From Chryseosolibacter sp040902445 (GTDB lineage: Bacteria; Bacteroidota; Bacteroidia; Cytophagales; Cyclobacteriaceae): a DNA stretch of 38,717 bases. Below, one piece after another: positions 1 through 8,872 of this stretch. Position numbers and translations under genes: made by a program. Location: assembly GCA_040902445.1 (NCBI GenBank), contig JBBDXJ010000098.1, positions 1 through 38,717 of the forward strand, given 5' to 3'. Position 1 is the first letter of the stretch; each line of letters begins with the position of its first letter. A model generated the notes under the pieces. The model did no database searches. It saw only the letters and a program-made list of their open reading frames with translations, and had not been told where the DNA came from.

Positions 1-70
1 TTTTTTTCGAAATACTGCCTCAAGCTCCGCGTTTTCTACCTTTTTACAAAAAAAATCCCCCCAATTTGAT

Positions 71-175
71 CGGTTACCCGGGTTCAGAACCAACGATAGC
101 GACGGTTGGAACAAAAGTAACCGCCGCTAAATGCAATTTTCACTTTGATTTCGCTCGCAAGTAAGGTTTAGCGGC
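71..175. repeat. Two adjacent inverted repeats in the 5' noncoding region
   Basis: Positions 1-302 carry no credible gene. Within them CGGTTAC (71-77) pairs with GTAACCG (117-123), with a further CCAAC/GTTGG pairing inside, giving one imperfect stem-loop. A second stem starts at its last base: GCCGCTAAA (123-131) pairs with TTTAGCGGC (167-175). Neither is followed by a clean T-run, so a simple terminator is not clear. They could be RNA structure at the end of an unseen upstream gene or in the leader of the gene at 303. The pairings are seen directly; the role is unknown. Confidence 0.45.
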
Positions 176-302
176 TTTGTGAAATTACTGTCTCAGGTAA
201 AAAAAGGACATTGTTCTCCCAACGGCCTTACATAAGGGTCAGCTGTTTTTTTAACTTTTACTGCAGAGAATTTTGAATTTTTTTACCGCCTAACCCCATT
301 TT

Positions 303-3014
303 ATGAAAAAACCACTATCTTTTTTCTACTCATTTTCTATTCGGACCGCGATCGTTACAGTTCTTTTCACTGCGATAAACTTTTTTGCCAACGGTCAGGA
401 CTGCGGTTGTGACCATGTGATCGAACCTCCAGCTGACAGGATCACATCCACATTTGTATACGGCGATTCTTTGGGTATAAAACCCGGGCAAACGGTTTGT
501 TTGAAGGCCGGATTTTACTTTCAAATACGCTTTACAAATGTTGTAGGGGAACCCGGAAATCCCGTTACAATAAAAAATTGTGGAGGATTGGTGCAGATAG
601 GCGACGACGTTAATCATGGCAGATGGTATGCAACAGACATTGTTCGCTGTGGCTATTTAAGACTTACCGGCACAGGCGACCCAGCCTATAAATATGGGAT
701 CAAGCTTGGAAGAAGCGGTGACAGCGGATTAAAGATGGGGCTTAGTACTGATGCAGAGCTCGACCATCTTGAAATTGGCAATGCGAATTTTGCCGGAATG
801 CTTATTAAAGCTGATTACGCAGGAAATCCTCCCGCCTATGCGCCGGAGATGAATAATGTTAAAATCCACGATAACTATGTTCATGATTCCCGCGGTGAAG
901 GTATGTATATCGGTGAAACCAAAAGCCCGGGTCAGAATTTTCGCCATTTGGAGATCTGGAATAATATTGTCACCCGGTCAGGCCTGGAATCGATACAGGT
1001 GGCCAATGTTGTCGAAGATATAAAGGCTCACAATAATGTGTTTTACACATCGGGACTCCGGAATCTCGTAGGTCAAAATAAAGGTTTTCAGATAGGAGAT
1101 AATTCCGTTGGACAGTATTACAATAATTTTATTATCGGAAGCGCGTCGAATTCCATGATCGTTTTAGGGTCAGGTAACATCGAAGTATTTAATAACTATA
1201 TGGCTGGGGCTGGAAATCCCGGTTTTTTTATCGATAACAGGAGCTTTTCTATTCCGGGCGCTCCTATCAACATCCATCATAATTTTCTGATGGAGGTAAA
1301 CCCGATTTTCCCATTCTTTAATGTCTTTAATGAGATCAATCCTGTAAACAATACACACAATAATGTTGAAGGTAGCAATGTGCTTTATGGCGTTGACTCA
1401 GGAGCCGGCGCTCTTGTAACGGTATCCGACAACACAACCCAGGTTATTGAACGGGTGCAGTTCACGGACGTGACGACTGGCAATTTCACCCACGACCCTG
1501 GTTCTCCTTACCAGGACTTGGGTTTAGTGGATGACGCAAGCAATCGCAATGCCCGTCCTTTCATTACTCTTATTCCAGATCAGAAGTTTGACTTTGGAAG
1601 CAGATATGAGGTGGCGGTTTCGGCAACCGATCCCGATGCTGACGCAATAATACTTGAAGCGTTCAATTTACCTTCGTTTGTCACATTCAAAGATAACGGA
1701 GGTGGGAAAGGAATGTTTATCCTTGAGCCGCAAGAGACCGATATGGGTTGGTATTTCAAAGCAAGATTACGGGCGACAGACAGCAATGGGGGGATGTATT
1801 CCCAAAATTTTTCAATTAAAGTTTTGGATCCTTATGCGTTCATCGCAACAGCAAGCGCATCGCTGGACAATAACCTTCCCCAAAACACGCTGGATAACGA
1901 TTTGGCTACGCGCTGGGCTGCGCCGGAAGGCGAAGGGCACTGGATTAAATATGATCTGCGGGAAGACAAACTGGTCACTTCCGTAAAAATTGCATTTTTT
2001 AATGGAGTGTCTGCAGTTTACCCTTTTGATATTGAAGTATCACAAGATAATGTTGTCTGGAATAGGGTTTTTTCCGGGGCAAGCACCGGAACTACCGGGG
2101 ATTTTGAAACCTTTACGTTTGCACAGGTAAGGGCGAGACATTTAAGGATCAATAGCAGTGCCAGTTCGCTGAACAGCTATAATGAGGTTGTAATAGATTG
2201 CACAACAGCGCCAGAGTTTCATCCGGTCATTGCCAGTGATGATGTTTACATCGATGGAAGGAGGATCTACAACAATAATACTCTTAAAGTAAAATCGTCG
2301 GGTGTAAAATCCTTTCTCCGTTTTACGGTCAGTGATCTTGATGTTGCGAAATCACCGGTCACCTCGGCAATTCTAAAAATAAAAGCCCTGGAAAGCAGGT
2401 ACGGCACGCTGAGAATTTACCTTGGCAGTGAAACGGCCTGGACGGAAAATAATCCGTGGCCATGGAACCTTCCCTACGCTGTTAAGATCATGCATTCGAT
2501 AACAACAAATTTCATAAAAGGTCAGGTCTATGAATTAAACGTTCGTGGTGCCGTTGCTGATAATGGCGCATATAATTTTATCCTGGCATTTGAGAACTCC
2601 AATAAAGGTCTCTCTTTCAGCTCGACCGAAGGTATTTTTAAGCCTGAACTTACTGTTGAAACGCTCAGGGGGGCGACGGTGGATCCTATCGCATCACCAT
2701 TGCAGCCCTACAGCACTACCCGCTCGGACATAAACGAAGCCTCAAAATCAGATAATTCGCAGGGCAGGATAAAACTTTTCCCTAACCCGGTTATTGATAA
2801 AGTTACGATCGACCTGGGCGTGGAACAATCTACCTTCGTTATTGTTGAAATTTTCGACGGTGAAGGAAAACCTTTCTTCAGGAACAGCTGGATGAATGTG
2901 AATCAGTTCATTGATCTGGATCTAAGTAGCGCGTACATGAATCCAGGATTTTATTTTGTAAAGATAAAACAGGATGATGGCAGTGTTAAAACCTTAAGGA
3001 TGATCAAAAAGTGA
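303..3014 (+). CDS. Secreted multidomain protein: parallel beta-helix, discoidin-like domain, T9SS sorting domain
   Basis: A 903-residue exported protein. Residues 1-31 form a signal peptide ending near FANGQ. Residues about 50-410 have the short Asn-rich rungs (NNxx, HDN, WNN) of a right-handed parallel beta-helix, as in polysaccharide lyases and pectate-lyase-like proteins. About 415-508 look like an Ig/cadherin-like domain with DPDAD. About 511-632 resemble an F5/8 type C (discoidin) carbohydrate-binding domain. About 640-787 are a DNRLRE-like beta-sandwich. Residues 820-903 match a T9SS type A sorting domain (LFPNPV near 825, ending in TLRMIKK), so the protein should cross the outer membrane by type IX secretion. 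Binding or cleavage of a plant or algal polysaccharide is inferred; the substrate and catalytic residues cannot be assigned. It appears monocistronic, with a hairpin terminator downstream. Confidence 0.85.
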   Translation: MKKPLSFFYSFSIRTAIVTVLFTAINFFANGQDCGCDHVIEPPADRITSTFVYGDSLGIKPGQTVCLKAGFYFQIRFTNVVGEPGNPVTIKNCGGLVQIGDDVNHGRWYATDIVRCGYLRLTGTGDPAYKYGIKLGRSGDSGLKMGLSTDAELDHLEIGNANFAGMLIKADYAGNPPAYAPEMNNVKIHDNYVHDSRGEGMYIGETKSPGQNFRHLEIWNNIVTRSGLESIQVANVVEDIKAHNNVFYTSGLRNLVGQNKGFQIGDNSVGQYYNNFIIGSASNSMIVLGSGNIEVFNNYMAGAGNPGFFIDNRSFSIPGAPINIHHNFLMEVNPIFPFFNVFNEINPVNNTHNNVEGSNVLYGVDSGAGALVTVSDNTTQVIERVQFTDVTTGNFTHDPGSPYQDLGLVDDASNRNARPFITLIPDQKFDFGSRYEVAVSATDPDADAIILEAFNLPSFVTFKDNGGGKGMFILEPQETDMGWYFKARLRATDSNGGMYSQNFSIKVLDPYAFIATASASLDNNLPQNTLDNDLATRWAAPEGEGHWIKYDLREDKLVTSVKIAFFNGVSAVYPFDIEVSQDNVVWNRVFSGASTGTTGDFETFTFAQVRARHLRINSSASSLNSYNEVVIDCTTAPEFHPVIASDDVYIDGRRIYNNNTLKVKSSGVKSFLRFTVSDLDVAKSPVTSAILKIKALESRYGTLRIYLGSETAWTENNPWPWNLPYAVKIMHSITTNFIKGQVYELNVRGAVADNGAYNFILAFENSNKGLSFSSTEGIFKPELTVETLRGATVDPIASPLQPYSTTRSDINEASKSDNSQGRIKLFPNPVIDKVTIDLGVEQSTFVIVEIFDGEGKPFFRNSWMNVNQFIDLDLSSAYMNPGFYFVKIKQDDGSVKTLRMIKK

Positions 3015-3105
3015 GCGATTGTTCATTTTCCGGAAGGTTGATCGTTTGAGTTAACTCCGCCGCGAGACAAATATTGCGGGTCAAATTGAATACTTCTAAA
3101 TTCCA

Positions 3106-3160
3106 CCCCCGGATTTCCTGTGTCAACGCAGGTCTCCCGGGGGTTTATTCTTTTTCCTAT
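3106..3160 (+). terminator. Hairpin terminator after the beta-helix gene
   Basis: CCCCCGG (3106-3112) pairs with CCGGGGG (3137-3143), with an inner CCTG/CAGG pairing (3117-3120 with 3129-3132). The stem is followed by the T-rich tail TTTATTCTTTTT. It lies about 90 bases past the stop at 3014, which fits intrinsic termination. Confidence 0.6.
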
Positions 3161-3210
3161 GCCTGGCTATGGGATATTTATCCTGCCTGAATAGATGACC
3201 TAACGAAAGA

Positions 3211-3596
3211 TCATCGAGGTATTGGCAGATCCAGTACAACGCTTTGGCCCGCGTACCCTTCTTTTGGCAGTGCTATGTCAAGCACACTGATTTTTTCGTT
3301 TTTGTCCCAGGTTGATGTCCACTGGGCCCCGGAACCTTCTATGGGTGCAGTAATCTTCAATTGAAGGGTGTCGAGTTTATGCGTTGGATCGGAGACGGCA
3401 ATTTTTTCAATCCCTTTTTCAATCATTTTTAACATTAACATGCACGGGCTATCTCGAGGTCAGGGCTTGAACCAGACTTAGATATTTCGCTTTTCGGGGT
3501 TTCAATGAGACGCGGGATTTTTTCGAACCGGTTGTTATGCAGGTGCAATAGAAGAAAGGGCATTATTGCGAGGGAATAGATTTTTTTTGGAAGCAT
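3211..3596 (-). pseudogene. Decayed remnant resembling a polysaccharide lyase (PL8-like) C-terminus
   Basis: The open frame from 3441 down to 3211 encodes 76 residues with no export signal. Its pattern (VSDPTHKLDTLQL, KISVLDIALP, YAGQSVVLDLP) resembles the C-terminal beta-sandwich of family 8 polysaccharide lyases. Upstream, in another frame, 3596 to 3435 encodes 53 residues starting MLPKKIYSLAIMPFLLL, which looks like a signal peptide, and ends where the second frame takes over. The simplest reading is a lyase gene reduced to its two ends by an internal deletion and a frameshift. The frames and their junction are seen; the PL8 link is from pattern memory, and the 53-codon frame alone could be chance. 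Confidence 0.35.
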
Positions 3597-3735
3597 AAGT
3601 TCTCAGGTTCTACTTGTTCTGGTAAAAGGTTTAGCGCATCCCGTTCTTGTCGATGGGGGTAAAATTGAAGATCGGGAATTTTGAAATATAATGGTATGCT
3701 TTTGCCTCTAATTTACATGGATGGCCGATACCCCT

Positions 3736-4464
3736 TCACAGCGTATAATGCGTATCCTTTAACCATAGTTTTGCCCCGCCCTTGATCCCGTCCATATTGG
3801 AGACAAGTGTAATATTTTTATCGAGCTCGATACTGATCTTTTTGGAATTTCCACCGCTGATGAAAAGGTGGTCGTAATTAAAAACAGTCTTCAGGACCGC
3901 GAGGACTTTTTCAAGACGTTTGTTCCATTTTTCAGGCCCGATGTCTTCCAATGCGTTGTTGCCGATATATTGATCGTATGTTTTTCTCCTGGTAAAGGGA
4001 TGTTGCCCAATCTCCAGATGTGGCAACAGTGTGCCATTCATAAGCAAGGCTGTTCCGAAACCAGTTCCGAGAGTGATCACCATTTCAAGGCCTTGTCCGC
4101 TGGCCACACCGAGTCCTTGCATGTCCGCGTCATTTACGACCCTTACCGGTTTCTTCAGGATCCCTGACAGTTCATCGCTAAGGTGAATTTTTCTCCATTT
4201 GTTGGTACCCAGGTTCGGCGCGGTATAGATCGTGCCTCCCCTCACGTAGCCAGGAAACCCCACTGAAACTTTCGTGTAGCGGTTAAAGTTTTTAGTTAAC
4301 TCTACAATACCCTGCATAACGTTTTCAGGACCAGCGAATTTAGGCGTGGAGATCCGCTGATAATCCATGAGCATATTGCCGTCAATATCCAGGATTGTGC
4401 CTTTTATTCGCGACCCGCCGATATCGATAGACAGGATTTTTTCATCAGGGCCAACACTTTGCAT
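3736..4464 (-). CDS. ROK-family sugar kinase, polyphosphate-glucokinase-like
   Basis: A 242-residue cytoplasmic kinase of the ASKHA fold. Visible motifs are the phosphate-1 loop DIGGSRIKG (residues 14-22), the catalytic-Asp region VNDADMQGLG, the second phosphate loop LGTGFGTAL and EIGQHP, where ROK and PPGK proteins have an ExGH motif. There is no zinc-binding Cys cluster, and the length is near that of polyphosphate glucokinases, so glucose phosphorylation with ATP or polyphosphate is the likely role. The phosphoryl donor cannot be told from sequence. The ATG at 4464 places the P-loop at the usual distance from the N-terminus. It is divergent from the lipoprotein at 4698 and lies upstream of the lyase remnant on the same strand. 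Confidence 0.75.
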   Translation of the reverse strand: MQSVGPDEKILSIDIGGSRIKGTILDIDGNMLMDYQRISTPKFAGPENVMQGIVELTKNFNRYTKVSVGFPGYVRGGTIYTAPNLGTNKWRKIHLSDELSGILKKPVRVVNDADMQGLGVASGQGLEMVITLGTGFGTALLMNGTLLPHLEIGQHPFTRRKTYDQYIGNNALEDIGPEKWNKRLEKVLAVLKTVFNYDHLFISGGNSKKISIELDKNITLVSNMDGIKGGAKLWLKDTHYTL

Positions 4465-4697
4465 AGCGGTTCTATATATTTAGAATAGAAAATGATCGTT
4501 AAATATAGAGTTATATGGTGAATCTGAAAACAACGACGGGGCTCGCGAGACCGTTTTTATGTTTTTATGCGTTCCTTAGAATTGCTATTTATAAAAAACA
4601 GCGACCATAAGGTGGAATACCACTTTTTACAATCATTTTTTCTATTTGGCTATAAGTAAAAGTTTTCTGTAATTGATCAGATCTAAACACGAGCGGT

Positions 4698-5105
4698 ATG
4701 CGGAAGTTATCCCTGATTATATTTCTTATCTTAGGATGGGGTTGCAATAAGGATGACCCTGAAAAATTTACTTCTATCGCGGGATATTGGATCATCAGAA
4801 CCCCGGATGATGCTACGACTGTAACCTTCAGGATCGGTCAGGATTCGAATGGTGAATTCATCGTCGAAAGCGCCGCTGTCAGGCACAATGGAACTGATTA
4901 TAATGCGCAACCGATCGACGCGGGAATATTTCCCATTTCTCCGACCCAAATAGAATCAATAACTTTCCGAACAAATAGTTTTGTTCTCCGGTTTTTGGAG
5001 ATTTCCGTGAACACTGATTTTACCGAAATGGATATCACCAATTCTATCCTGCTTTTTGACGGAGTTTTCAGGGAATTCTCCATGATAAAAGCCACCAGAA
5101 ATTAG
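4698..5105 (+). CDS. Small lipoprotein of unknown function
   Basis: A 135-residue protein with a short signal peptide and lipobox (LGWGC, Cys near residue 16), then Asn/Lys/Asp, which fits a lipidated surface or periplasmic protein. The rest is predicted beta-rich (AGYWIIRTPDDATTVTFRI) and could be a lipocalin-like barrel of the kind common in small Bacteroidota lipoproteins, but I recognise no family. The stop codon overlaps a period-7 repeat array. Confidence 0.6.
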   Translation: MRKLSLIIFLILGWGCNKDDPEKFTSIAGYWIIRTPDDATTVTFRIGQDSNGEFIVESAAVRHNGTDYNAQPIDAGIFPISPTQIESITFRTNSFVLRFLEISVNTDFTEMDITNSILLFDGVFREFSMIKATRN

Positions 5106-5124
5106 TAATAAGTAATAAGTGTGC
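5104..5124. repeat. Heptamer array 1 (AGTAATA units) on a stop codon
   Basis: AGTAATA occurs at 5104-5110 and 5111-5117, followed by the diverged AGTGTGC. The array begins inside the TAG stop (5103-5105) of the lipoprotein gene. It is one of seven period-7 loci in this window. Confidence 0.55.
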
Positions 5125-5259
5125 GAGTAGAGGTATTCGCAAAATGTGCCATCGATTTCGCTTTAAGGCCAAAAGAAGATCCGGTTTAAATAGTATTTTC
5201 GGCGACATGACAATTGAATTGACAGCTTATTTATAGATTCTGATTTATCAAAAACAACC

Positions 5260-6723
5260 ATGAAGAAAATACCTTTGCACCAGAAGAAAACCGATTCATC
5301 CAGAAGGGTTTTTATGAAGAACGCTGCTGCGGCTGCAGCTGGATTTATGATAGTTCCCCGCCACGTATTAGGTGGCAGCGGATTTATACCTCCCAGTGAC
5401 AAATTGCTCATTGCAGGAATTGGTGTCGGAGGTAAAGGAAGATCTGATATTGCCAATTTTTTCAAAAGCGGAAAAGCTGAGATAGCTTTTTTATGTGACG
5501 TTGACCAGAGCATGATTGGCGAATCTGTTGAAAGTTTCCCAAAAGCTAAACGCTATACCGATTACCGGGAATTGTTTGATAAGGAATCAAAAAATTTCGA
5601 TGCGGTTTCCGTTTCAACCCCCGATCACAACCACGCCGTCCAGGCGATGGCCGCCATGCAGTTGGGAAAACATGTCTATGTTCAAAAACCCCTGACCCAC
5701 GATATTTTTGAAGCGCGCAAGCTTACTGAAGCTGCCAAACGATATAAGGTGGTTACACAAATGGGGAATCAGGGCGCATCTGGAGATGGTGTCCGACAGT
5801 TGGTGGAATGGTATGATGCCGGAATTATCGGTGACGTTCACACAGTGCAGATCTGGACGAACAGACCGATCTGGCCACAGGGAATTCCATGGCCTCCAAA
5901 GGCAGAAGTGCCAAAGGAACTGAATTGGGATCTCTGGTTGGGCACCGCACCTTACCGTGATTACGTTGATAAGCTCGTACCACGCAGCTGGCGCGGATGG
6001 TGGGACTATGGGACCGGCGCGTTGGGAGACCTTGGCTGTCACCTGATAGAAGCGCCTTTCCGCGTATTGAATCTCAAATACGCTACCGATGTGCAGGCCA
6101 GTGTGAGCAGCGTTTTTGTCGACTGGGGCCAGCGAGGACATTTTCCGGATACACCTCCCCCATCCAGCCATGCAACATTGACCTTTCCCAAGACTGATAA
6201 AACAAAAGGACCCGTCATCATGCACTGGATGGACGGTGGAATAAAACCGGAACGCCCGGCGGAACTCGGACCGAATGAGTTGTTTGGGGATGGCAACAGC
6301 GGTATTTTATTTATTGGCACAAAAGGAAAAATGATGGCCAGCGAATATGCGGCGAACCCGCGTCTGCTGCCCACTTCGCGGATGAATGAAGTAAAAGTAC
6401 CTCAAAAGCTTGCACGTGTGCCGGGAAGCGCCGAAGGGCACTATGCACAATGGGTGGAAGGCGCTATCGCCGGATATGGAAACAAAGACCTCAGTTCGTC
6501 ATTTGATCTAGCCGGACCGTTAACAGAAGCGGTCTTAATGGCAAACCTTGCTATACGGGTCGCCGATATGCCAAAACCACGGGCAAACGGAAGAGGGTTT
6601 GATTACCCCGGCAGCAACACCAAGTTGCTTTGGGATAATCAAAATATGCGCGTGACGAATTTCGATGAAGCCAACCAGTTCGTTAAACGCGACTACCGCC
6701 AGGGCTGGACGCTGGGCGTGTAG
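5260..6723 (+). CDS. Gfo/Idh/MocA-family oxidoreductase with Tat signal
   Basis: A 487-residue NAD(P)-dependent oxidoreductase. The N-terminus has a twin-arginine motif (SRRVFMK, residues 14-20) followed by an Ala-rich hydrophobic stretch, so it should be exported folded by the Tat pathway with its cofactor, as is usual for this Bacteroidota subgroup. The Rossmann loop is GIGVGGKG (residues 53-60), and VSTPDHNHA (117-126) and VQKPL (141-145, the variant of the family EKP motif) follow. The C-terminal half has the family's beta-sheet domain (GALGDLGCHLIEAPF). The substrate is probably a sugar or inositol derivative but cannot be specified. No partner gene is adjacent. A heptamer array starts at the base after the stop. 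Confidence 0.85.
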   Translation: MKKIPLHQKKTDSSRRVFMKNAAAAAAGFMIVPRHVLGGSGFIPPSDKLLIAGIGVGGKGRSDIANFFKSGKAEIAFLCDVDQSMIGESVESFPKAKRYTDYRELFDKESKNFDAVSVSTPDHNHAVQAMAAMQLGKHVYVQKPLTHDIFEARKLTEAAKRYKVVTQMGNQGASGDGVRQLVEWYDAGIIGDVHTVQIWTNRPIWPQGIPWPPKAEVPKELNWDLWLGTAPYRDYVDKLVPRSWRGWWDYGTGALGDLGCHLIEAPFRVLNLKYATDVQASVSSVFVDWGQRGHFPDTPPPSSHATLTFPKTDKTKGPVIMHWMDGGIKPERPAELGPNELFGDGNSGILFIGTKGKMMASEYAANPRLLPTSRMNEVKVPQKLARVPGSAEGHYAQWVEGAIAGYGNKDLSSSFDLAGPLTEAVLMANLAIRVADMPKPRANGRGFDYPGSNTKLLWDNQNMRVTNFDEANQFVKRDYRQGWTLGV

Positions 6724-6765
6724 AAGGCATAAGGTATAACACTTATAACTTATAACTTATACCTA
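6724..6765. repeat. Heptamer array 2 (AAGGYAT / ATAACTT units) directly after a stop
   Basis: Six consecutive seven-base units run from the base after the TAG stop at 6721-6723: AAGGCAT, AAGGTAT, AACACTT, ATAACTT, ATAACTT, ATACCTA. The last unit runs into the TATCTTTG promoter box of the next gene. Confidence 0.7.
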
Positions 6766-6771
6766 TCTTTG
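6764..6771 (+). promoter_or_regulatory. Bacteroidota -7 box (TATCTTTG) for the hydrolase gene
   Basis: TATCTTTG matches TAnnTTTG and lies about 63 bases before the chosen ATG. No clear -33 TTTG is present, because that position is occupied by the heptamer array. Confidence 0.5.
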
Positions 6772-6833
6772 TCAGCTAACATCCTGACGGCGTGAATTCC
6801 TGGGAATTCGGGTTGGGACAGGGGCCCTGTACC

Positions 6834-7820
6834 ATGAAGATTTTTCTCCTGTTTGCCTTATTTTTTACAGGCACCATTTGTATTGCCCAAACTCCAATTG
6901 ACAGGGAGGAAACGATTCTGATCGGTGGTATTAAACAATATATCACCATAAAAGGCAAAGACAATTCACTGCCCTTGCTGCTTTTCCTGCACGGCGGTCC
7001 CGGGGGTTCCGTGATGAACTATGCTGACAACTTTACAGGAAAACTACAGGAACATTTTGTCGTTATTCAATGGGATCAACGCCAGACAGGAAAAACCTTG
7101 CAACTCAATGCATCCCCCATTCCACTTTCACTGAAGATATTTCAAACAGATACCTATGAATTAATTCAAACTCTGCTGAAGCGATTCAAGCGGGTGAAAC
7201 TTTATCTCGCCGGACATTCCTGGGGCACGGCATTGGGTTTCCATATTGCGCGCAACTATCCGGGTTTGTTATACGCTTACATACCCATTGGCCCAATGAT
7301 CAATCAACTTGAAAGTGAACGCATCGTTCTGGGGAAGATGAAGGAAAAAGCAGTGACGACTGGTAATCAGAAAGAAACGGAAGAACTTGCACTGGTAAAG
7401 ATCCCTTTCGAAAATGGCGAGCAATTGTATTATCACAGGAAGTGGCTATTTGATTTTTCCGGTAACCGCAAAAAACTTTCTCGGAGCTATGTAGAAAACT
7501 GGTCTTCAACATGGCTGAAGGTTTATAATGATGCTTCGAGGGAAAATCTGATTGAAACCCTGCCCGCGATCGGCTGCCCTGTTTACTTCTTTGCAGGAAG
7601 GAAAGATTACCAAACCAATTCTTCTATCACGGAAGAATATTATAACCACCTCGTTGCTCCAAAGAAAGCGTTGTTCCGGTTTGAACATTCCGGCCATTCA
7701 ATCCCAAACTCCGAACCCGACCGGATGCAGGAACTCATCATCGAAAAAATCCTGCCCGAAACTTTTACCATCCAGAAAATCACTCCGGTGATCGGCCAGT
7801 CGGTGAATGGTGAACAGTGA
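6834..7820 (+). CDS. Secreted alpha/beta hydrolase, proline-iminopeptidase-like
   Basis: A 328-residue hydrolase. The ATG at 6834 is chosen over the upstream GTG at 6792 because it gives a typical signal peptide (MKIFLLFALFFTGTICIAQ). The mature part has the oxyanion-hole motif HGGPGG, the nucleophile elbow GHSWG, a late Asp (RKDYQTNSS) and the catalytic His region (HSGHSIPN). HGGPG is typical of the S33 prolyl aminopeptidase group, but related esterases and epoxide hydrolases share it, so the substrate is open. The protein should act in the periplasm or outside the cell. The final codons (VNGEQ and stop) lie inside heptamer array 3, so the C-terminus may have been set by repeat insertion. 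Confidence 0.75.
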   Translation: MKIFLLFALFFTGTICIAQTPIDREETILIGGIKQYITIKGKDNSLPLLLFLHGGPGGSVMNYADNFTGKLQEHFVVIQWDQRQTGKTLQLNASPIPLSLKIFQTDTYELIQTLLKRFKRVKLYLAGHSWGTALGFHIARNYPGLLYAYIPIGPMINQLESERIVLGKMKEKAVTTGNQKETEELALVKIPFENGEQLYYHRKWLFDFSGNRKKLSRSYVENWSSTWLKVYNDASRENLIETLPAIGCPVYFFAGRKDYQTNSSITEEYYNHLVAPKKALFRFEHSGHSIPNSEPDRMQELIIEKILPETFTIQKITPVIGQSVNGEQ

Positions 7821-7844
7821 ATAAGTTACCAGTTGCCGGGTGGT
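7803..7844. repeat. Heptamer array 3 (GTGAAYR / AGTTRCC units) across a stop codon
   Basis: Six seven-base units: GTGAATG, GTGAACA, GTGAATA, AGTTACC, AGTTGCC, GGGTGGT. The first two and part of the third are translated as the last residues of the hydrolase; the TGA at 7818-7820 lies inside the third unit. Confidence 0.6.
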
Positions 7845-7922
7845 AAGCGGGGAATTATTTAATGTCGGTTTAAAAACTTAATGAATTCCTTTACGTAATC
7901 ATACCTGTGATAAACCCACTTT

Positions 7923-8843
7923 ATGTTTTCTTCAAAGGAAAAGCGGAGACAAGACACGCGAACATCGGACCGCAATCGAAATCTTGAAGCCATGGTGCGG
8001 TTAACCCATCAAACGATGACAAGGGAAAACGCCGAACCTGACACAGCTCTTGCCAAACCCGACCTTTCGACCGCCCCATTGGAACAACCATGGGAAGAAA
8101 TGGTCTTCGAACACCGCAACAAAGCGTACGGCGCATATGTTCTGAGGAAAGGCTACAGCAACAATGTAACAATTGGTTTGATCGTTACCATTATTGTTGT
8201 AATGTTTTTGATTTTTTACCCGAGGCTTTCCAAATTTTTTGGAAGCGATGATGTTGTGGCTAGACCTCCATTGCGGAAGCTTGTCTACACGGAATTGTCT
8301 GCACCCCCACCGATCGATAAACCCAAACCCGCGCCGCCCCAAATCATTCTTCCAAGACTTCAGAAGGTGATCAAGTTTGTGCCTCCGAAAGTTGTGAAAG
8401 AGGAAGTCGTAGAACTGCCTCCCACTATCGAGGAAATAAAAGTAAATGAAACCGGAGCTGTCGCAGTTGAAGGCCCCACGGAAGTTATTTTTGATGCACC
8501 GGTTGAAGAAGTGGTGGTGGATGACAATGAACTCTTCACCGTGGTGGATCAGCAACCCGAATTTGAAGGCGGCTACAATGCGATGATGGCTTTCATAAAA
8601 CAAAATATGGTGTATCCCGCCAATGCGCGCCGTATGCAAATAGAAGGAACTGTTCACCTCAGCTTTATCGTCAGTAAAACCGGTACGATCAGTGAGGTAA
8701 AAGTTCTCCGGGGTATCATGACGGAATGCGATAAGGAAGCTGTTCGCGTAGTCCAGTTAATGCCACTGTGGAAACCAGGGAAACAAAATGGAAGGAATGT
8801 TAATGTGCGTTTTATCCTGCCACTTAAATTCAGGTTGAATTAA
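7923..8843 (+). CDS. tonB: Energy transducer TonB
   Basis: A 306-residue TonB that couples proton-motive force from ExbB/ExbD to outer-membrane TonB-dependent receptors. The leader HRNKAYGAYVLRKGY (residues 64-78) is the usual Bacteroidota TonB motif before the single membrane span (about 83-100). A Pro/Lys/Val/Glu-rich periplasmic spacer follows (about 115-200), then the C-terminal domain (about 215-306) with YPANARRMQIEGTV and the closing FILPLKF. An internal ATG at 8016 would give a more usual short cytoplasmic leader, so the start is uncertain. No exbBD or receptor gene is adjacent. It converges on the phospholipase-D-like gene. Confidence 0.85.
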   Translation: MFSSKEKRRQDTRTSDRNRNLEAMVRLTHQTMTRENAEPDTALAKPDLSTAPLEQPWEEMVFEHRNKAYGAYVLRKGYSNNVTIGLIVTIIVVMFLIFYPRLSKFFGSDDVVARPPLRKLVYTELSAPPPIDKPKPAPPQIILPRLQKVIKFVPPKVVKEEVVELPPTIEEIKVNETGAVAVEGPTEVIFDAPVEEVVVDDNELFTVVDQQPEFEGGYNAMMAFIKQNMVYPANARRMQIEGTVHLSFIVSKTGTISEVKVLRGIMTECDKEAVRVVQLMPLWKPGKQNGRNVNVRFILPLKFRLN

Positions 8844-8872
8844 AGTGAAAGCAGAACGCACACGTTAAAAAA

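Noticed and set aside
3601..3735. Open extension after the ROK kinase stop, in the same frame (about 38 codons)
   Set aside because: An open run of this length is expected by chance fairly often, and the ROK protein ends at a normal place. No readthrough signal seen.
5614..6225. A 203-codon frame antisense to the Gfo/Idh/MocA gene
   Set aside because: Shadow of a well-supported gene; no motif on that strand.
8001..8657. A 218-codon frame antisense to tonB
   Set aside because: Shadow of the TonB reading frame; rich in His and Phe from reverse-complemented codons.
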